In this document: in pieces, positions 25,711-32,446 of the stretch | Numbering within the stretch: the first letter of the stretch is position 1 | Layout of the letters: the number at the start of each line of letters is the position of its first letter | From: Bin5 sp965218625 | GTDB taxonomy: Bacteria > Chloroflexota > Anaerolineae > Caldilineales > Caldilineaceae | Assembly: GCA_965218625.1 (NCBI GenBank) | Contig: CBDCLG010000001.1 | Span: 1-45,423 of the forward strand | DNA length: 45,423 nt | Direction of reading: 5' to 3' | Translations under genes and position numbers: made by a program | Notes under the pieces: model-generated | Told to the model about the DNA's origin: nothing | Databases searched by the model: none | What the model saw: only the letters and a program-made list of their open reading frames with translations

Positions 25711-26052
25711 TCAGTCGCGTAGCCAGTATTTGGGCGGGCGGTCGAAGGCCTGCATCTCGCTTGGGGGCCAGTTCACTGTCTCCTCGATCTGTCGTGCCAG
25801 GGCCAGGTCCTTCTCAGTCAGCCCTCCGGCGTCATGCGTGTGCAGAAAGACGTCGATCGACCGGTAGTTTAGAACAAGCCGCGGATGATGGTTGGCCGCT
25901 TCGGCCAGGAAGCCAATGGCGTTGGCCGCCAACAGCGTAACGCGCCAGTTCGCGGTGCGGTACTGGCGGTGCAGCTCCCCGTCTCTAACCCCCCAGGACG
26001 GCAATTCTGAGACCAGCCTTCGGCGGGCTTCTTCTTCGCTGAATTTCCTCAT
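25711..26052 (-). CDS. 4a-hydroxytetrahydrobiopterin dehydratase (pterin carbinolamine dehydratase)
   Basis: A 113-residue protein of the PCD/DCoH family, which dehydrates 4a-hydroxytetrahydrobiopterin to recycle the cofactor of aromatic amino acid hydroxylases. Seen: the conserved EAANHHPRLVLNYRSIDVFL segment with the paired catalytic histidines, followed by HTHDAGGLTEKDLALA. The ATG at 26052 has GGGAG about nine bases upstream; the longer open frame to 26181 is Arg/Lys-rich and without similarity. No phenylalanine hydroxylase gene is nearby. In bacteria without one, PCD proteins are often linked to molybdopterin or folate metabolism, so the role here is open. Confidence 0.9.
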   Translation of the reverse strand: MRKFSEEEARRRLVSELPSWGVRDGELHRQYRTANWRVTLLAANAIGFLAEAANHHPRLVLNYRSIDVFLHTHDAGGLTEKDLALARQIEETVNWPPSEMQAFDRPPKYWLRD

Positions 26053-26187
26053 CTGCTTCTTCTCCCTTTTTTGCTTTCGGTGTTCTCGCCGGCGCACGCT
26101 GCGACGGCGATCTTCTTCCGGCCCGGCGTCCAATCGCCAACTGTTTTTCGGGCATTGCAAAATGCGGCAATGGGGGCGCAACTGTTA

Positions 26188-26193
26188 TATAAT
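26188..26193 (+). promoter_or_regulatory. -10 box upstream of the cytochrome c lipoprotein gene
   Basis: A perfect TATAAT lies 72 bp before the ATG at 26266, giving a leader of about 65 nt. The -35 region is not a clear match. It lies in the 213-bp divergent gap with the pterin dehydratase gene. Confidence 0.5.
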
Positions 26194-26265
26194 GGTGCCA
26201 AATTCGCGGGGCTTTACCAACCACATCTGCGGGATCAGCCGATTCAGATTCGTTGGAGACGGGGA

Positions 26266-26835
26266 ATGGTGCGTCGTACGTCACTCAAATCTGCGCTTTC
26301 TGCCGCAATTCTTGCCATTGTCCTGTTCAGCGCGTGCGCACCGGACCCGAGTATGCAGCTGATTTCACCGAGTATGGTAGTTCTGGGAGAGGGCGAGATC
26401 TTTGTGCCGCCTACCCCCACCCCGCGGCCCCGCATCGCCGTACTGACCGACGAAGAGATCTACGCCGGTTTGCCGGACTCCCTCGCCTCCCTGATGCCGG
26501 GCGATCCGGTAAAGGGCGAAGAGCTGATCGTGCCGCACGGCTGCACAGGTTGCCATCTGACCGACGACAGCCTCATACAAATCGCGCCAACCTGGTTTGA
26601 AATCGCCGATACCGCGGTCGGGCGAGCGCGACAGACAGGTGAGGCGGGTCCGGCGCTATACCTCTACACCAGCATCACCAATCCCGACAGCTTTGTCGTC
26701 AGCGGATACAACACCGGCGAAATGCCGCAGACATTCGCAGACGACATGGACGCACAGGATCTTGCCCACCTGTTGACCTATCTGCTTACGCTGCGCGCCG
26801 AACCGGCTGTTGAGGAGGCTGCTGAGGAGGAGTAG
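26266..26835 (+). CDS. Mono-haem cytochrome c lipoprotein
   Basis: A 189-residue exported electron carrier. Seen: a lipoprotein signal peptide with lipobox LFSAC (Cys24); a Pro/Thr-rich spacer (about 45-57, PPTPTPRPR); one c-type haem motif CTGCH at residues 93-97; and a candidate distal Met153 in GEMPQTF. The haem domain is small (about 75-175), followed by an acidic tail. The start at 26266 is supported by GGAG about seven bases upstream. It would need the Ccm pathway, whose ccmF lies 14 kb away in this window. No oxidase or reductase gene is adjacent, so its redox partner is unknown. A strong terminator follows the gene, so it is probably a single-gene unit. Confidence 0.9.
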   Translation: MVRRTSLKSALSAAILAIVLFSACAPDPSMQLISPSMVVLGEGEIFVPPTPTPRPRIAVLTDEEIYAGLPDSLASLMPGDPVKGEELIVPHGCTGCHLTDDSLIQIAPTWFEIADTAVGRARQTGEAGPALYLYTSITNPDSFVVSGYNTGEMPQTFADDMDAQDLAHLLTYLLTLRAEPAVEEAAEEE

Positions 26836-26873
26836 ACTGTCGCTTTTTCACGGCTGAAGAACGATAAATGACG

Positions 26874-26905
26874 GGAGCCGGTCCTGCGGGGGGCCGGCTC
26901 CTTTT
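26874..26905 (+). terminator. Intrinsic terminator after the cytochrome c lipoprotein gene
   Basis: GGAGCCGG (26874-26881) pairs perfectly with CCGGCTCC (26894-26901), with a 12-base loop, followed at once by TTTT. It lies 39 bp after the stop codon. Confidence 0.85.
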
Positions 26906-26934
26906 GCTTGCGGGCCGGTCAGTCGCGGCCGATG

Positions 26935-27891
26935 CTAACCGCCGAGAAGCGACCGGCGCAAACTGCGAATGTCCTCGGGCGACGTGCGGCAGCAGCCGCC
27001 AATCAGCTGGGCGCCGGCGGCCTTCCAAGTCGATGCATAGGCGGCGAAATCGACGACACCGCTTCCGGCCACCCACTCGCCCGCTGCGCTGTCCCAGCGC
27101 GCACCGCTGTTGGGATAACAGACGAGCGGCTTGCGCGTCGCCGCGCGCGCTCTTTTCAATAGGCCCTCTACGTGTTCGGGCGCGGTACAGTTCAACCCGG
27201 CCGCGACGACAGCTGCACTACCATTGACAATTTCCACGCAACGGGAAATCGGCTCGCCGCGGCAGACGCGTTCGTCATCGCGGCAGCTGAAACTGATCCA
27301 GGCAGGCGTCTCCCCGTACTCCGCCAGTAGTTCGACCAGCGCCTCTCCCTCCTCCAGGTTCGGCACCGTCTCACAGGCCAGCATGTCCGGTTCGGCGCCG
27401 AGCAGGGCCTCCAGGCGGGGCCGGTGCCAATCGATCAGGGCTTTCTTCGAGAGACCGAGCTCGCCCGTATACTCGGAGCCGTCGGCGAGGAAAGCGCCGT
27501 AGCTGCCGACAGATGCGGCGACCAGCGGAGGCAAGCGTCGGTTTGCTTCTTCGGCAAGATCGGTCGCAGCCAGGAACTGATCGCGCGCCTCCCTGGCCAG
27601 GTTCACGCTGCGCTGCATCAGTTCGACACTCTGCTTGCGGCTGAGTCCGCGGCGGGCGAATCCCTCGAAGCTGGCCTGGTAGCTGGCGCTGATAGCGACA
27701 TCTGCGCCGGCTTCGAAGTAGTCAAAGTGAAGCCGGCGAATCGACGCGGGGTCCTGCAGCAGGAGACGCGCCGACCAGAGATCGTCCGACAGGTCTGCGC
27801 CTCTCTTTTCGAGCTCGGTCGCCAGGCCGCCGTCCAGGATCAGGACACCCTGCTCCCCCAGAAACGGCTCCAGCGCGAGATTCCCGCTCAT
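26935..27891 (-). CDS. mmuM: Homocysteine S-methyltransferase
   Basis: A 318-residue zinc-dependent methyltransferase that makes methionine from homocysteine, usually with S-methylmethionine or SAM as donor. Seen: the N-terminal DGGLATELEKRG segment, ISASYQASFEGF, a zinc-ligand cysteine in GLNCTAPEH, and the paired C-terminal zinc cysteines Cys300-Cys301 in GGCCRTSP. The length fits the stand-alone enzyme rather than the MetH module. The start codon overlaps the stop of the upstream aminopeptidase gene by ATGA, so the two are translationally coupled. This suggests linked use of methionine-containing peptides or salvage of methionine, which is inference. Confidence 0.92.
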   Translation of the reverse strand: MSGNLALEPFLGEQGVLILDGGLATELEKRGADLSDDLWSARLLLQDPASIRRLHFDYFEAGADVAISASYQASFEGFARRGLSRKQSVELMQRSVNLAREARDQFLAATDLAEEANRRLPPLVAASVGSYGAFLADGSEYTGELGLSKKALIDWHRPRLEALLGAEPDMLACETVPNLEEGEALVELLAEYGETPAWISFSCRDDERVCRGEPISRCVEIVNGSAAVVAAGLNCTAPEHVEGLLKRARAATRKPLVCYPNSGARWDSAAGEWVAGSGVVDFAAYASTWKAAGAQLIGGCCRTSPEDIRSLRRSLLGG

Positions 27892-29189
27892 TCCACCATC
27901 GCCGGTGTGTAGCGGCCGGCGCGCATGATCGCCAGCTCCGTGCCGTCGCTAAGGTGGCCGGTGACATCGAGCGTCGGCGTCCCGATCATGACGTCCAGGT
28001 GCAGGTCGGACTTGTTGACGCCTGCGGCCTTCAACTCGTCCGGCGACAGCTCGGCGCCCCCAACCAGGCCGATCGGGTAGGCCTGGCCGAAGGCGACGTG
28101 GCAGGCCGCGTTCTCGTCGAATAGCGTACTGTAATAGACGAGACCGCTCTGGAAGATCGGCGATGAGACATCCACCAGCGCAACTTCGCCGAGGGAGCGC
28201 GTCCCTTCCACGGCGAAAAACTGCTCGTAGATTTCCTGGCCTTCACCGGCTGAAAACTCGACGACGCGCCCCTCTTCGAAGCGAAAAGTCACCTCAGCCA
28301 CTTCGCGCCGGAACGGGAAGCTGGGGCGGGAAGTCCGCGTCCACCCATCCACGCGCAGCCGATGCGGTGTCGTGAACAGCTCCTCTGTGGGAATATTGGG
28401 CAGGAAGACCGGCGGCGCGTCGGTATTCTCGTTGCCGCCGGCTTCGGCAGATCCAAGTCCGCCGACCCCGCCGGCCCAGTTGGGATGATCGGTCAACCCG
28501 ATGGTCAGGTCGGTGGAGGGCTTGCCGTCGGTGGCAGGCGTCGGATCGTAGAAGTGAAGGGCGCGCACCTGCCGGTCCTGTAGCGTCGAGCGGGCTGATT
28601 CGAGATTGTCGAGATGGGCCTGCCAGGCGGCGAAAGGGTCGTCGGTGTCGAGGCGAATGATGCGGCAAATCTCGACCCAAAAGCGGTCGAGGGCCTCGCC
28701 GGCTGGGAGGTCGGGGAAGACCTTTTGCGCCCAGGCGGGCGTGGGCAGCGAGGCAACGTTCCACTGCTGCTTCATCTCCATCATCGAGGAGCGCCAAGGC
28801 ATCATAGCGCGGTATTCAGCCGTCTGAAGGATGCGCAGACTCGCCGGGTCAAGCTGGGTCGGAAGCGACGGGTCCTCCTCGCCGACCAGGCTGAGCGCGG
28901 CCCAACCGTCATCTCTGCGCTCGCGCGCCATCTCTTTGAAATAGCCTGGCAGATGCTCCAGCGCCTCTTCCGAGCTCTTGCGAATGCGAATGCTCTGCAA
29001 GCGCATGTCGCTGTACTCGATCTGGACATACTTGGCCCCGGCATCGTAGGCCGCCTCAGCCACAAGGAGTGCAAAGTCACGATGGACGGGCTCCGTCTTG
29101 ATCACCAGGGACTGCCCGGCCTGCAGGTTCAGGCCCAGGCGGATCAGGAGTTGGGCATACTGTTCAAGCTTTGCGTTTCGATCTGTCAT
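27888..29189 (-). CDS. Aminopeptidase, peptidase family M29
   Basis: A 433-residue metallo-aminopeptidase of the AmpS/AmpT (thermophilic) family, cytoplasmic and dimeric in known members. The two-metal site can be followed by analogy: Glu269/270 (PTEELFTTPHR), Glu335 (LGEVALVD), His364 (CHVAFG), Tyr371, His397 and Asp399 (DLHLDVMIGT). All expected ligands are present, so the enzyme is probably active. The N-terminus (YAQLLIRLGLNLQAGQSLVI) is typical. The start at 29189 has GGAG about 11 bases upstream. It is the first gene of a two-gene operon with mmuM (4-bp overlap) and is preceded by a leader containing competing hairpins. Confidence 0.93.
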   Translation of the reverse strand: MTDRNAKLEQYAQLLIRLGLNLQAGQSLVIKTEPVHRDFALLVAEAAYDAGAKYVQIEYSDMRLQSIRIRKSSEEALEHLPGYFKEMARERRDDGWAALSLVGEEDPSLPTQLDPASLRILQTAEYRAMMPWRSSMMEMKQQWNVASLPTPAWAQKVFPDLPAGEALDRFWVEICRIIRLDTDDPFAAWQAHLDNLESARSTLQDRQVRALHFYDPTPATDGKPSTDLTIGLTDHPNWAGGVGGLGSAEAGGNENTDAPPVFLPNIPTEELFTTPHRLRVDGWTRTSRPSFPFRREVAEVTFRFEEGRVVEFSAGEGQEIYEQFFAVEGTRSLGEVALVDVSSPIFQSGLVYYSTLFDENAACHVAFGQAYPIGLVGGAELSPDELKAAGVNKSDLHLDVMIGTPTLDVTGHLSDGTELAIMRAGRYTPAMVE

Positions 29190-29265
29190 GGGTCTGGACT
29201 CTCCGCAGTTGCGATTTGGCGGCGATATTGATTTCTGTTCTTTTGGACCACCGGCCTTTGTTGTG

Positions 29266-29334
29266 CAAGTTTCGAGGAAGGTTTCCGGTGCTTGGCCCGG
29301 TCAATGCGATCCTCTTGCGAAGACCGGAAACTTG
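29266..29334 (-). promoter_or_regulatory. Leader with mutually exclusive hairpins upstream of the M29-mmuM operon
   Basis: On the minus strand the arm at 29334-29323 (CAAGTTTCCGGT) can pair either with ACCGGAAAC (29289-29281) or with GAAACTTG (29273-29266); both matches are perfect over 8-9 bp. A third pair, CCGGTC/GACCGG, lies between them. The arrangement lies about 77-145 nt before the start codon, as expected of an attenuator or riboswitch, but I do not recognise the class. It could also be a palindrome-rich intergenic repeat. Confidence 0.4.
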
Positions 29335-29374
29335 ACAAGGTTCGGTGGGCTCAATAAAATGGCTTGTGGTCAAC

Positions 29375-29447
29375 GGCCCACTAGCTCAACTGGCAGAGCA
29401 GCGGACTCTTAATCCGCGGGTTCGGGGTTCGAATCCCTGGTGGGTCA
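29375..29447 (+). tRNA. tRNA-Lys (anticodon CTT)
   Basis: All parts of the cloverleaf can be read: acceptor GGCCCAC with GTGGGTC (one G-U pair) and discriminator A29447; D arm GCTC/GAGC; anticodon stem GCGGA/TCCGC around loop CTCTTAA with anticodon CTT; five-base variable loop; T arm CGGGG/CCCTG around TTCGAAT. Total length is 73 nt. The CCA end is not encoded. It is divergent from the M29 operon. Confidence 0.97.
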
Positions 29448-29451
29448 TTGT

Positions 29452-29488
29452 AATGCGGGCGGACAGTTCGGCGTCCCCCGCATTCTTT
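29452..29488 (+). terminator. Hairpin after tRNA-Lys
   Basis: AATGCGGG (29452-29459) pairs with CCCGCATT (29477-29484), with an inner GGAC/GTCC, followed by CTTTG. It starts four bases after the tRNA. A long stem with a short T run; probably ends the tRNA transcript. Confidence 0.6.
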
Positions 29489-29669
29489 GATCTGATGCAG
29501 CGACCCGGCATAAATTGCGGGTCCGCAAATGGGCTGAGAAAGCCTGTCCGCCAACCTCCAGCCCCTGCAGTTCGCCCCAACCGATGGCCTCCAAAGAAAA
29601 ACCTATGTTCTGTGTGCTTGATGCAACCCGAATAACGCGATTGAAAGATTGTAGAGGAGGATTGCAATC

Positions 29670-30563
29670 ATGATCGCAAGGAAGTACAACGGTCAGTCTC
29701 AAATGTTACAGGCTTTGCCTGACGAATAGGCGCGCGTGCGGCGTCTGGGGGGCGTTGTGGTGGCCTGACGGCATCGAGTGCCTACTTTGCGACCCCACCC
29801 GCCGCTTCTATCGTGGCAAACGGCGGCAATTTTACAAGTGCGCTGAATGACGCAAGGAGTTCTCCGTGCGGAATTGAACGAAACTTGAGGAAAGTCGGCT
29901 CCCTCTTTACAAGTGATTTGCTGCTGCACTGATGGTGGTGGCTCGCCGTATGGGCATCCCTTTGACCCAGCTGGCCCGTAAGATCGGCGTGGCGCAGAGA
30001 CGGCGGGGTCCATGTTGAATCGACTGCGGGAAGGGTGGGCACTGCTTGAGCGGCCACTGGAGGGAGATAGGGTCGAAGTGGATGAGACGTATATCGGCGG
30101 CAAGGAATGCAACAAACACGCCGGCGAGGAATCCAAATCTGGCCAGGGCACCGTCGGCAAGCTGCCGGTTATCGGAGCCAGGTCTCGCGACGACGGAAGT
30201 GACAGGGCTGAGTTGATTCAAAGATCAAGCCGCCGTGAATTCCATAGTCCTATACGGGGAAACGCTACGGTCGGAACAGCCGTTTGCACGGATAATGCCC
30301 TGGCCCGCCAGGAACTTCTCCAGTACGCACACGAGAGAGTGAATCGCTGTGTTGGGGAATACATCGGGGGCAGAGTTCGCACGAACGGGATCGAGTCATT
30401 CTGGTCAATGCTGAAACGGGGCTACGCAGGCGTGGCCCACCAATGCAGGCACAAGCACCTGCACCACTAGCTGCACTCATTCAGCGCTTATTGGAATATG
30501 AGTGACGCCAATGGCTCCAAATGGCTGGGCACGCTGCTCGGCGCCTTTCCTGGGGGCAACTGA
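29670..30563 (+). pseudogene. Decayed IS1595-type transposase
   Basis: Remains of a DDE transposase of the IS1595 (ISXO2-like) group. An ATG at 29670 with a strong GGAGG upstream starts a plausible N-terminus, but the frame stops after 19 codons. Similarity continues in other frames: WWPDGIEC from the zinc ribbon near 29760, a stop-interrupted RKEFSVRN segment, then a long frame (30012-30470) with VEVDETYIGGKECNKH and TNGIESFWSMLKRGYAG, which carry the expected acidic motif and conserved C-terminal block. Stops and at least two frameshifts make it inactive. The usual ending is also broken by a stop at 30468-30470. I did not find clear terminal inverted repeats. It sits 222 bp after tRNA-Lys in an accessory patch. 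Confidence 0.85.
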
Positions 30564-30604
30564 CTTTAGAGGTATCAATTGAGTAAGAGCCTTGACTTAG
30601 CGCC

Positions 30605-30913
30605 TCAAGATGAAATCATGTTTAAGATGATGGAGGCAATGGCTGACGCTACGGTTGCCGCTGCAAGTCCAACACCGATAATCCATTTCGTCAATTCTGA
30701 TTTAAGGTCAGAAATGCTTGTCTGAATTTGTGCAATCCCCGTTTGTGATTCTCCTCTAACTTTGGCGATTTCTGTCCTAACATTGGCAATTTCTGTCCGA
30801 ACGCGTTCGACGTCTGCTTCAGTTGCTGCATGTTCGTAGTGAGCTTTCAGGTTGGCAACTTGCTCAAATACTGCTCTGTCGTTCGTAGAATCTGTTTTGC
30901 TTGCTTCCATCAT
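30605..30913 (-). CDS. Small coiled-coil protein with C-terminal membrane helix
   Basis: A 102-residue protein. Seen: a charged N-terminal half; a coiled coil (about 25-75) with near-identical heptads VRTEIAN and VRTEIAK encoded by a 21-bp tandem repeat; and one C-terminal hydrophobic helix (about 77-99, IIGVGLAAATVASAIASIIL). The layout recalls DUF1640/CCDC90-like and phage XhlA-like proteins, but I cannot assign it to either. Its start overlaps the stop of the zinc-ribbon gene (ATGA), so both are made from one message. The region is AT-richer than the rest of the window, pointing to transfer. Function unknown. Confidence 0.65.
   Translation of the reverse strand: MMEASKTDSTNDRAVFEQVANLKAHYEHAATEADVERVRTEIANVRTEIAKVRGESQTGIAQIQTSISDLKSELTKWIIGVGLAAATVASAIASIILNMISS
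30762..30803. repeat. 21-bp tandem repeat encoding coiled-coil heptads
   Basis: Two adjacent 21-bp units (30762-30782 and 30783-30803) agree at 18 of 21 positions. They encode successive seven-residue heptads of the coiled-coil protein, so the coil probably grew by duplication. Confidence 0.85.
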
Positions 30914-31137
30914 TCCTCTGCTTCCATGTCAATGAGTATTGAAACGAGATACTCAGATTTGAAACCGCAATTGGAGCAGTAGGTTACGAAGAACGGACCC
31001 AAGTTTTCTTCCGGCACGTAGAAACGATTGTTTCCACAGCGTGGACATGGGTTATCTGCTTCCTTACGACGCAAGAAGTTTTCAAGAAACTTTGATCTAT
31101 CTTCAATTATATTCTTAGCTTCTGTAGCGACAGTCAT
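30910..31137 (-). CDS. Small zinc-ribbon protein
   Basis: A 75-residue protein with a helical N-terminus (MTVATEAKNIIEDRSKFLEN) and a four-cysteine zinc ribbon formed by CPRC and CSNC, 20 residues apart, followed by a short acidic tail. The ATG at 31137 is preferred because of GAGGAGG seven bases upstream; a longer frame to 31188 lacks this. An extended -10 promoter lies directly upstream. It is translationally coupled to the coiled-coil membrane protein gene through an ATGA overlap. A soluble zinc-ribbon partner for a membrane-anchored coil is a reasonable picture but is inference. I recognise no named family. Confidence 0.7.
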   Translation of the reverse strand: MTVATEAKNIIEDRSKFLENFLRRKEADNPCPRCGNNRFYVPEENLGPFFVTYCSNCGFKSEYLVSILIDMEAEE

Positions 31138-31160
31138 ATATTTTGCCTCCTCTTGCACAG

Positions 31161-31188
31161 ATTGTATCAGGAAAATCGGCGCGCACAA
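31161..31188 (-). promoter_or_regulatory. Promoter of the zinc-ribbon/coiled-coil pair
   Basis: On the minus strand TGATACAAT gives an extended -10 (TACAAT at 31166-31161), with TTGTGC (31188-31183) 16 bp away as a partial -35. The expected start lies about 17 nt before the ribosome binding site and ATG at 31137. Confidence 0.5.
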
Positions 31189-31402
31189 AACACATTGACC
31201 TCACTTGCTGTTCGTAGCTAAGTGGAGTCAACCGCAGCAGCAGGAGTTTGCACTTAGTCGGAGGGAGTAGGCTTGGACGTGAACGCATTGCGCCCCATTG
31301 GCTGCTGACAACAAGCTGAATCATGGAATTAATTGGTTGAAAACGAGGGATTGCAGCATCCATCGAGCCCACTTAAGTACCTTTGAGTTAAGGGCGAGAG
31401 GT

Positions 31403-31708
31403 ATGTCAGCAACTCTTGATCGAGAGATTTCCCGTCGGTTTGACAAACTGGAAGCAAGTCAGAAAGAACAGAACGACAGAATCACAAATCTTGAACATAT
31501 CAAATTCGAGAATCGTACCGAAATTCGATGGGTAAAGTGGCCCCTGATGGTCGTCACCCCGGCAACGTCACTCTACTTGGTGCCATCCGCCTTTCAGATT
31601 GCAACCCAACAACAACCGCCCCTCGCAAACGACAACTGCGCCCGTGCCAAAAGGCACGGTTTCCCCGCACGTGTTTGGGGCAACCAAATGGCTTCAAGAA
31701 TAATGTGA
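31403..31708 (+). CDS. Doubtful small ORF: coiled coil plus hydrophobic segment
   Basis: A 101-codon frame. The first 65 codons look protein-like: a coiled coil (EISRRFDKLEASQKEQNDRI) followed by a hydrophobic stretch (VKWPLMVVTPATSLYLVP). The rest is Arg/Pro-rich and runs through a strong hairpin terminator at 31642-31662, so the natural gene probably ended earlier or has suffered a frameshift. The architecture echoes the coiled-coil membrane protein 500 bp away, though the sequences differ. A GAGAGG lies too close to the ATG to be ideal. It may be a gene remnant; function unknown. Confidence 0.3.
   Translation: MSATLDREISRRFDKLEASQKEQNDRITNLEHIKFENRTEIRWVKWPLMVVTPATSLYLVPSAFQIATQQQPPLANDNCARAKRHGFPARVWGNQMASRIM
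31642..31662 (+). terminator. Intrinsic terminator in the accessory patch
   Basis: CCGTGCC (31642-31648) and GGCACGG (31653-31659) form a perfect 7-bp stem with loop AAAA, followed by TTT. It overlaps the end of the doubtful ORF. Confidence 0.6.
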
Positions 31709-31847
31709 CGGACAGCCGCTACCGGCACATGGCCCAATCATTCTGGCCCCTCGATCAAAGGGGCTCTGACGCCACTATCCGAAAAACTTCTGTGGACTTG
31801 GTTCTCAACTGCCTTGCCGGTGGGTTACCCACACGTTTCTGACGCCA

Positions 31848-31884
31848 AAAACCCGCTGCGCTTGACCTGCGCGGCAACGGGTTT
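31848..31884 (-). terminator. Terminator downstream of rpmG (bidirectional form)
   Basis: AAACCCG (31849-31855) pairs with CGGGTTT (31878-31884), with further pairing of TGCGC/GCGCG inside. On the minus strand the stem ends in a run of five Ts, giving a good intrinsic terminator about 107 bp after the rpmG stop. On the plus strand it is followed by CGTTTT, so it may work both ways. Confidence 0.7.
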
Positions 31885-31990
31885 CGTTTTACTATCAGTT
31901 GGGCAGCTGGAACGCGTGTCTCGGACTGCTTCACCCTTCACTGGCAACGGTGCGAGGGCTGACGCACTCGCTCAGGCAGAAATTCTCGCG

Positions 31991-32152
31991 CTACCTGGTC
32001 TCGCGGTAGACGACGTGCTTGCGCAGTACCGGGTCGAATTTTTTCAGCTCGAGCCGCTTGTCATCGTTGCGCCGGTTCTTGCTCGTCAGGTAGACGTGGT
32101 GACTCTCGGTGCTGCGCATCCTCACGAGCTGGCGCGGGCCTTTCTTTGCCAT
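31991..32152 (-). CDS. rpmG: 50S ribosomal protein L33
   Basis: A 53-residue ribosomal protein of the large subunit. The conserved YLTSKNRRNDDKRLELKKFD core and the HVVYRETR end are typical. The CxxC pairs of zinc-binding L33 are absent (RMRSTES where ECT is usual), so this is the zinc-independent (C-) form. It starts at 32152 with AGGA upstream and is followed by a terminator. Many bacteria carry both a C+ and a C- copy; whether a second copy exists cannot be seen here. It has no ribosomal neighbours in the window. Confidence 0.95.
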   Translation of the reverse strand: MAKKGPRQLVRMRSTESHHVYLTSKNRRNDDKRLELKKFDPVLRKHVVYRETR

Positions 32153-32369
32153 ACTGTCCTCCAAAACGCAATTTTCGTATAGAAAAAACAATGCAGAGAC
32201 GCGGAGCGGCAATCGGGCAGCGGCTCTCCTCGCGCCGGCATGTTCCGTCCCTGCCTCTGAAAGAGGTATTCTAAACGCGGCAAGGCAATTGTCCAAATCG
32301 GGTCGTCCGAACTGCTCGAATAAACTGCAACGCGGCTGCACAGAGACCGGCGCCGGTGCGCCGCTGGCA

Positions 32370-32397
32370 TTGCCTGCCGGCCAGTTTTCGTTACAAT
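32370..32397 (+). promoter_or_regulatory. Promoter of the 2-hydroxyacid dehydrogenase gene
   Basis: TTGCCT (32370-32375), a 16-bp spacer and TACAAT (32392-32397) make a reasonable sigma-70-type promoter, with a leader of about 43 nt before the ATG at 32447. The rest of the gap back to rpmG (32153-32369) shows nothing further that I can name. Confidence 0.5.
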
Positions 32398-32446
32398 GGA
32401 GCTGGCACGCGAAACGAAGCGATCGACTCACGAAAGGTACACAACG

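Noticed and set aside
29190..29374. SAM riboswitch upstream of the M29-mmuM operon
   Set aside because: Stems are present, but the conserved SAM-I core is not recognisable; kept only as an unclassified structured leader.
31816..31836. Possible attachment-site repeat of the tRNA-Lys 3' end
   Set aside because: Only a short GGTGGGT core is shared with the tRNA end, too little for an integration repeat, and no integrase gene is present.
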